From positions 1 through 33,184 of the forward strand of contig VGUP01000012.1 of the NCBI GenBank assembly GCA_016874175.1: a DNA stretch of 33,184 nucleotides, read 5' to 3'. The notes under the pieces were generated by a model, which worked only from the letters and a program-made list of their open reading frames with translations, did no database searches and was not told the DNA's origin. The stretch is from Gammaproteobacteria bacterium (GTDB taxonomy: Bacteria > Pseudomonadota > Gammaproteobacteria > Steroidobacterales > Steroidobacteraceae). Shown one piece after another: positions 29,311 through 33,184 of this stretch; positions within the stretch are counted from its first letter, which is position 1, and each line of letters starts with the position of its first letter. Both the position numbers and the translations under genes were made by a program.

Positions 29311-29343
29311 GTCTTTTTGATTTACTCATGAATCAATAAAGAC
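29311..29343. repeat. AT-rich hairpin between ftsX and rpoH
   Basis: The arms GTCTTTTTGATT and AATCAATAAAGAC can form a 12-bp stem with one bulged T around the loop TACTCATG. It is strikingly AT-rich for this genome. It follows the ftsX stop by 7 bases and lies upstream of the CIRCE element. It has no T-run after it, so it may be a weak terminator or 3'-end stabiliser for ftsYEX, or a second regulatory site. Confidence 0.5.
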
Positions 29344-29364
29344 GTGATCGAATCTTGGGTCGGA

Positions 29365-29391
29365 TTAGCACTCAAAACACCCGAGTGCTAG
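29365..29391 (+). promoter_or_regulatory. CIRCE element (HrcA operator) upstream of rpoH
   Basis: TTAGCACTC (29365-29373), nine bases, GAGTGCTAG (29383-29391). The CIRCE consensus is TTAGCACTC-N9-GAGTGCTAA, so 17 of 18 arm bases match and the spacer length is exact. CIRCE is the binding site of the heat-shock repressor HrcA, normally found before groESL and the dnaK operon. Here it sits 24 bases before the rpoH start codon. hrcA itself is not in the window. Confidence 0.88.
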
Positions 29392-29394
29392 AAT
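29365..29394 (+). promoter_or_regulatory. Possible rpoH promoter overlaid by CIRCE
   Basis: TTAGCA (29365-29370, 4 of 6 to the -35) and TAGAAT (29389-29394, 5 of 6 to the -10) are 18 bases apart. The -35 lies in the left CIRCE arm and the -10 overlaps the right one, so bound HrcA would block RNA polymerase directly. A start near 29401 would place GGAGG (29401-29405) at the very 5' end of the mRNA, which is tight. Other promoters further upstream are possible. Confidence 0.45.
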
Positions 29395-29415
29395 TCGGCC
29401 GGAGGTTACGACCCC

Positions 29416-30297
29416 ATGTCCACACAGGTTCTCGCGCCCCGTTACACTGATCTGTCGCTGACCGGCCCGCTTGGCAGCCTCGACGCGTACCTCGACCGCG
29501 TGTCGAAGGTGCCGGTGTTGTCGCGCGAAGACGAACAGTCGCTGGCACGCCGCTTTCGTGAAGAAGGCGATGTCGATGCCGCACGTGCACTCGTACTCTC
29601 GCATCTGCGCTTCGTGGTGTACATTGCCCGCGGCTACTCGGGATACGGGCTGCCGATGGGCGATCTGGTGCAGGAAGGCAACGTCGGACTGATGAAAGCC
29701 GTGAAGCGCTTCGATCCCACAATCGGTGTGCGCCTGGTGTCCTTCGCTGTGCACTGGATCCGCGCCGAGATTCACGAGTACGTGCTGCGCAACTGGCGGC
29801 TCGTCAAAGTGGCCACCACCAAGGCGCAGCGCAAACTTTTCTTCAACCTGCGTCGCCTCAAAAAAAATCTGACCTGGTTGTCGCCCGAAGAGACTCGTAC
29901 CGTCGCCCGGGAACTTAGCGTCAGCGAATACGAAGTCACCGAGATGGAGCGACGACTCGCAGCGCGTGATCTGTCGTTCGATCCGACACCGGCCGAATCC
30001 GAAGAAGACGAAACCTACTCCCCCGCCACCTATCTGCCCGCACCCGATGCCGACCCGGCTACGCAAGTGGAAAGCGAAGAGTGGGAAGATGACACCCACG
30101 AACGCTTGGCCGCAGCGATGCAAGCGCTTGATGCCCGCAGTCGCGACATTCTCGCGAGCCGCTGGATGGCGGGCGATGCCGAGAAAGCGACCCTGCACGA
30201 CCTCGCCGCCAAATACGGCGTTTCGGCCGAGCGCATTCGTCAGCTCGAAGCGAACGCGATCAAAAAATTGCGCGGCTTGATGGTCGGGCCGGCCTGA
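29416..30297 (+). CDS. rpoH: RNA polymerase heat-shock sigma factor (sigma-32)
   Basis: The 293-residue protein has sigma region 2 ([42 protein letters not shown] and [15 protein letters not shown] are contiguous blocks, here cited as two motifs: [19 protein letters not shown] and [10 protein letters not shown]). The RpoH box [10 protein letters not shown] (138-147) distinguishes it from other group-3 sigmas. Region 4 is [19 protein letters not shown]. It directs polymerase to chaperone and protease genes. It follows ftsYEX as usual in gammaproteobacteria. GGAGG lies 10 bases before the ATG. The upstream CIRCE element suggests repression by HrcA, which would link the two heat-shock circuits. 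Confidence 0.97.
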   Translation: MSTQVLAPRYTDLSLTGPLGSLDAYLDRVSKVPVLSREDEQSLARRFREEGDVDAARALVLSHLRFVVYIARGYSGYGLPMGDLVQEGNVGLMKAVKRFDPTIGVRLVSFAVHWIRAEIHEYVLRNWRLVKVATTKAQRKLFFNLRRLKKNLTWLSPEETRTVARELSVSEYEVTEMERRLAARDLSFDPTPAESEEDETYSPATYLPAPDADPATQVESEEWEDDTHERLAAAMQALDARSRDILASRWMAGDAEKATLHDLAAKYGVSAERIRQLEANAIKKLRGLMVGPA

Positions 30298-30320
30298 TCG
30301 GCGGCCGACTCACTCGCCGA
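30298..30320. terminator. Weak hairpin between convergent rpoH and DUF4442 gene
   Basis: TCGGCG (30298-30303) pairs with CGCCGA (30315-30320) around an 11-base loop, directly after the rpoH stop. There is no T-run on either strand, so it is at best a partial, bidirectional terminator. Confidence 0.25.
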
Positions 30321-30341
30321 CCCGCTCAAAAGCAGACCAAC

Positions 30342-30896
30342 TCAATCGACCCCAGTTTCGGGCGCTGGCGGCGTGGTGGCCTTGGCATAGCCGCGCGGTC
30401 GGATCGCCACGGTATTCACGATGCGCGTGCAGCGCGTCCCGTCGCGCAAATAAAAACCGTATTCGAACGAGGGGGTCGCCCGGTGGTCACGCGCAAGTGC
30501 TGCGCGGATTTCGCGCTCTAGAGTCGCCGGAAACTCGAAGCGCAGTTCGAGATCGGTGCTGCCGCCGTGCTCGAAATCGACGGTGAACCCGCGCGTCCAT
30601 ACCGAATAACCGGGGAATACTCGAGCGCAGGCGAGTGCCGCGATCGGATCAGCGAGTGCGGCCTGATAGCCGCCGAACATCACCCCGCCCGGATTACGCG
30701 AAATCGCATTGAGCGGCAGCCGAATGCGCACACGCCGCCATTCGCGATCCATCTCCAGCACCTTGATGCGCATGAACCAGAACGGCGGATAAAACTCGAG
30801 CATGCGCGCATCCGACAAGATGCGACGATCGGACATGAAGCGCAGAAAGCGCTGCATCAACCGCGGACGCGGCGGCTTGGGGGGCGACTGACTCAC
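30342..30896 (-). CDS. DUF4442 hotdog-fold protein, thioesterase-like
   Basis: The 184-residue protein matches the DUF4442 hotdog group: FYPPFWFMRIKVLEMDREWRRVRIRLPLN is its first block (a polar surface strand after FMRIKV). NPGGVMFGGYQAALADPIAAL is the hotdog helix with the usual family layout, and YSVWTRGFTVDFEHGGSTDLE is the next strand. Relatives are considered acyl-CoA or acyl-ACP thioesterase-like, mostly untested. It begins at a GTG overlapping the stop of the deacetylase-family gene (GTGA), so the two are co-translated. Confidence 0.82.
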   Translation of the reverse strand: MSQSPPKPPRPRLMQRFLRFMSDRRILSDARMLEFYPPFWFMRIKVLEMDREWRRVRIRLPLNAISRNPGGVMFGGYQAALADPIAALACARVFPGYSVWTRGFTVDFEHGGSTDLELRFEFPATLEREIRAALARDHRATPSFEYGFYLRDGTRCTRIVNTVAIRPRGYAKATTPPAPETGVD

Positions 30897-31786
30897 GGAT
30901 TGAGCGCCTCTTCGAAAACGATACTGTGCAACATCGCGGTGCGCACGGCGTTCGGTGAATAGCCCCCCGCCAGCGTGATCACCAGCGGCACGCCGAGTTT
31001 GCGACTCCAGTCGAGTACACAGCGCTCGCGGGCGCGGACCCCGGCCTCGGAGAGGCGAAATTTGCCGTAACGATCGCCCTCGGCCACATCGACTCCGGCC
31101 AGATAAAACACGATGTCAGGGCAAAAATCTTTGGTGAGTGCAGGCAGATTTTCTTGCAGTGCAGACAGATAGGCGTCGTCATCGATGCCAGCGGGCAAAC
31201 CGACATCGAGCGTCGAGCGCATCTTGCGCGCCGGATAGTTCTTCTCACCATGAATCGAGAAAGTGAACACCGACTCGTCACCTTCAAAGATTGCGGCTGT
31301 GCCGTTCCCCTGATGGACGTCGAGATCGACCACCAGCGCCCGTTCGATGCGACGATCGGCCTGCAGTCGGCGGATGGTGATGGCGATATCATTGAGCACG
31401 CAAAAGCCTTCGCCATGATCGGCAAAAGCGTGGTGGGTACCCCCAGCGAGATTACCGGCACGGCCATCCTCGAGCGCTGCGCGGGCGGCGAGCAAAGTAC
31501 CCTGCACGGCAAGACGCGAACGGCGTAGCAAGCGCGGTGACCACGGCACACCGAGTGCGCGCTGCTCGGCTGCACTCAGACCGTGACCAAACAAGCGATC
31601 AAGGTATTCGCGAGTGTGCACGCGCTCGAGATCGGCGCGCGCCGCTTCGTCAGGAAGCATGATGCGTTCGGCCGGCAACAGACCGGCAGCGCGCAGCCGA
31701 TCGTGGACGAGGGTGTATTTCACCATCGGGAACGGGTGCCCTTCGGGCAGGGGCAGGTAATAGTCCGGATGGTGACTGACTTTCAA
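30893..31786 (-). CDS. Histone-deacetylase-family (arginase/deacetylase fold) protein
   Basis: The 297-residue protein has the zinc-dependent deacetylase motifs: paired catalytic His in GGTHHAFADHGEGFCVLND (118-119), metal ligands in VVDLDVHQGNGT (D156, H158), SIHGEKNYPARK, and the third ligand in AGVDVAEGDRYGKF. The C-terminal TLAGGYSPNAV holds the Gly-Gly-Tyr motif, where Tyr stabilises the intermediate. All catalytic residues are present. Bacterial relatives act on acetyl-lysine (AcuC), acetylpolyamines or other amides; no substrate can be read here. The start is a TTG at 31786 with no clear ribosome site, chosen because it gives the family N-terminus (HHPDYYLPLPEGHPFP). It is divergent from the ThDP enzyme (46-base gap). 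Confidence 0.88.
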   Translation of the reverse strand: MKVSHHPDYYLPLPEGHPFPMVKYTLVHDRLRAAGLLPAERIMLPDEAARADLERVHTREYLDRLFGHGLSAAEQRALGVPWSPRLLRRSRLAVQGTLLAARAALEDGRAGNLAGGTHHAFADHGEGFCVLNDIAITIRRLQADRRIERALVVDLDVHQGNGTAAIFEGDESVFTFSIHGEKNYPARKMRSTLDVGLPAGIDDDAYLSALQENLPALTKDFCPDIVFYLAGVDVAEGDRYGKFRLSEAGVRARERCVLDWSRKLGVPLVITLAGGYSPNAVRTAMLHSIVFEEALNP

Positions 31787-31832
31787 GTTGGGTCCGAATC
31801 GGCTAGAAGTAACGACATCTCAGGGGAGTACG

Positions 31833-33184
31833 ATGCACCAGTCGCTCACCGGCGGAATGGTAGTCAGCCGGGCGCTGGCACGCTACGGCATTCGCACCGT
31901 CTTCTCGCTCGCGGGGGCCTCGCACACTTTCCTGCTCGAGGCTTTGCAGCGGGACGGCTTGCGCATCATCAGCAATCGGCATGAATCCGGCTGCGTGAGT
32001 GCCGCCGACGGTTACGCCAGGGTCACGGGTCGTCTTGGCGTTGCGCTAATCATCGCGGATCAGGGCATGCCCAATGCCATCAACGGCATCGCCACCGCTT
32101 TTCATGCCTGCTCGCCGGTGCTGGTGTTGGTTGCGCGACTACCGGACTCGTGGACCGAAGCCGAATCGGAATATGACAACCTCAAGCATCCGCTGGTGGG
32201 CAGTATCAGCAAGTGGGCGCGTACCGTGCCGACTGCAGAGCGTCTGGCCGAATACGTGGATGCCGCGGCCAAACGCGCGCTGACGGGCCGGCGTGGTCCG
32301 GTGGTGCTGCAGATTCCACAGGAGTTCCTGCAAGCCAAAGTTACCGATGCAGCCGCTTTAATGCCGCCCATCCCGCAAGCCGCCCGCCCCGCTGCCGACT
32401 CTGCAGCCATTCTGCACGCGGCGCAGTTGTTGCAGACAGCAAAGAAACCGCTGCTGATTGCGGGGGCAGGTGCCTGCCATGGCGAAGCCAGTGATGCGCT
32501 GCGCGCGCTCGTCGAGCGCTGCGATCTGCCCATCGCAGGCAATGGACTCGGCCGCGGACTCGTGCCTGAAGATGGCGTTCGCTCATTCAGCTGGCCCGTC
32601 ATGCAACTCGTGGCGCGCGAGGCCGACGTGGTCTGCGTGATCGGTGCGCGCCTGAAGCAGCGTCTCGGCTATGGCCTGCCACCACGCTTCGCTGCGAACG
32701 CACAATTCATCCAGATCGACATCGAGGCCGAAGAACTCTCGCGCAATCGTCGCATCGGCGTCGCGATCGTCGCCGATGCCGGGCTCGCTTGTCGGCAAAC
32801 TCTGGAGGCGCTCGATACTCAGGCTTTCGATAGCGTTGCGACCCGCGCTAGCAAGACGGTGGGGCGAGCCGCTTGGGTACGCGAGGCGCTACAGGCCAGA
32901 TTCCAATATCTCGATACGCTGGCCGACTCAAAGATTTCGACAGATGTCATCCATCCGCTCGTACTCGGGCGGGCGATTGCCCGACGTGTGGACGCCGCGG
33001 CGATCGTGATCGGCGATGGCGCCGATATCCAGAATTGGATGTACGCCGCACTACCCGTTCGGCAGGCACCAGGGTTTCTCGATCACTACCCGATGGGGGC
33101 GATGGGTGTCGGCACGCCGCTTGCCGTGGGCGCCGCCGCAGCCGCGCGCGAAATCGCTGAGCAAACGGGGATCCAGCCCAGGCA
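31833..33184 (+). CDS. Thiamine-diphosphate-dependent enzyme, acetolactate-synthase-like (runs off right edge)
   Basis: An uninterrupted frame of 450 codons starts at the ATG at 31833 behind CAGGGGAG. The N-terminal PYR domain has the activating Glu in NRHESGCVSAADGYARVTG. The central domain (PLLIAGAGACHGEASDAL, VCVIGARLKQRLGYGLPP, FIQIDIEAEELSRN) resembles the acetolactate synthase group. The start of the C-terminal PP domain is visible (IVIGDGADIQNWM, then GAMGVGTPLAVGAAAA). The GDG-N metal motif of the PP domain should follow beyond the edge. Sequence flavour in the PYR and middle domains is close to oxalyl-CoA decarboxylase / 2-hydroxyacyl-CoA lyase enzymes, but acetolactate synthase-like proteins of unknown reaction are as likely. 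It has no regulatory subunit gene next to it in view. Confidence 0.85.
   Translation, partial: MHQSLTGGMVVSRALARYGIRTVFSLAGASHTFLLEALQRDGLRIISNRHESGCVSAADGYARVTGRLGVALIIADQGMPNAINGIATAFHACSPVLVLVARLPDSWTEAESEYDNLKHPLVGSISKWARTVPTAERLAEYVDAAAKRALTGRRGPVVLQIPQEFLQAKVTDAAALMPPIPQAARPAADSAAILHAAQLLQTAKKPLLIAGAGACHGEASDALRALVERCDLPIAGNGLGRGLVPEDGVRSFSWPVMQLVAREADVVCVIGARLKQRLGYGLPPRFAANAQFIQIDIEAEELSRNRRIGVAIVADAGLACRQTLEALDTQAFDSVATRASKTVGRAAWVREALQARFQYLDTLADSKISTDVIHPLVLGRAIARRVDAAAIVIGDGADIQNWMYAALPVRQAPGFLDHYPMGAMGVGTPLAVGAAAAAREIAEQTGIQPR

Overview
The window is a high-GC chromosomal segment of a gammaproteobacterium. The best markers are the gene orders coaBC-dut / radC / rpmB-rpmG-mutM and coaD-rsmD / ftsY-ftsE-ftsX-rpoH, which are typical of that class. 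A family such as Steroidobacteraceae or Nevskiaceae would fit the gene content, but the sequence alone does not prove it. Coding density is very high. Many neighbours overlap by 1-13 bases (ATGA, GTGA and TAATG junctions), and several convergent pairs overlap at their 3' ends.

Layout. (1) 1-622: the inner edge of an integrated element that continues off the left side. A tyrosine-integrase gene with a GTG start reads leftward from just beyond the 3' end of tRNA-Phe. (2) 623-2910: tRNA-Phe with its own promoter, then a TauE/SafE permease whose 3' end is frameshifted, yggX and mutY, all on the minus strand. (3) 2977-8234: a SAM methyltransferase coupled to a small unknown protein; a YcbB/LdtD-type L,D-transpeptidase gene broken by an in-frame amber codon and probably by a frameshift in its signal peptide; a six-helix membrane protein; and an exported phytase-like protein. 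(4) 8242-15340: qor and a P-II gene behind a candidate sigma-54/NtrC control region, a ferredoxin reductase, an MFS carrier, an exported isoaspartyl peptidase, gshA and a DUF962 protein. (5) 15482-19523: two exported amidohydrolase-fold proteins, the second lacking the metal-binding HxH motif, then a FadI-type thiolase. (6) 19527-30297: the housekeeping block of dut, coaBC, radC, a TPR-glycosyltransferase protein, rpmB, rpmG, mutM, an AlkA-like glycosylase, coaD, rsmD, ftsYEX and rpoH. (7) 30342-33184: a DUF4442 hotdog protein with a histone-deacetylase-family protein, divergent from a ThDP-dependent enzyme that runs off the right edge.

How the genes work together. Three base-repair glycosylases (mutY, mutM, alkA-like) sit in one window with yggX and gshA, so oxidative and alkylation defence is well represented. 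The ftsY-ftsE-ftsX genes form a translationally coupled unit for membrane targeting and division. rpoH follows behind a near-perfect CIRCE element that overlays its promoter, which suggests that the HrcA repressor controls the heat-shock sigma factor here. The P-II gene appears to be nitrogen-regulated. I see no CRISPR array, defence island, insertion sequence or biosynthetic cluster. The least ordinary signals are regulatory (CIRCE-rpoH, sigma-54/NtrC at P-II), decay lesions (the ldt gene and the tauE 3' end), and the tRNA-Phe island boundary.
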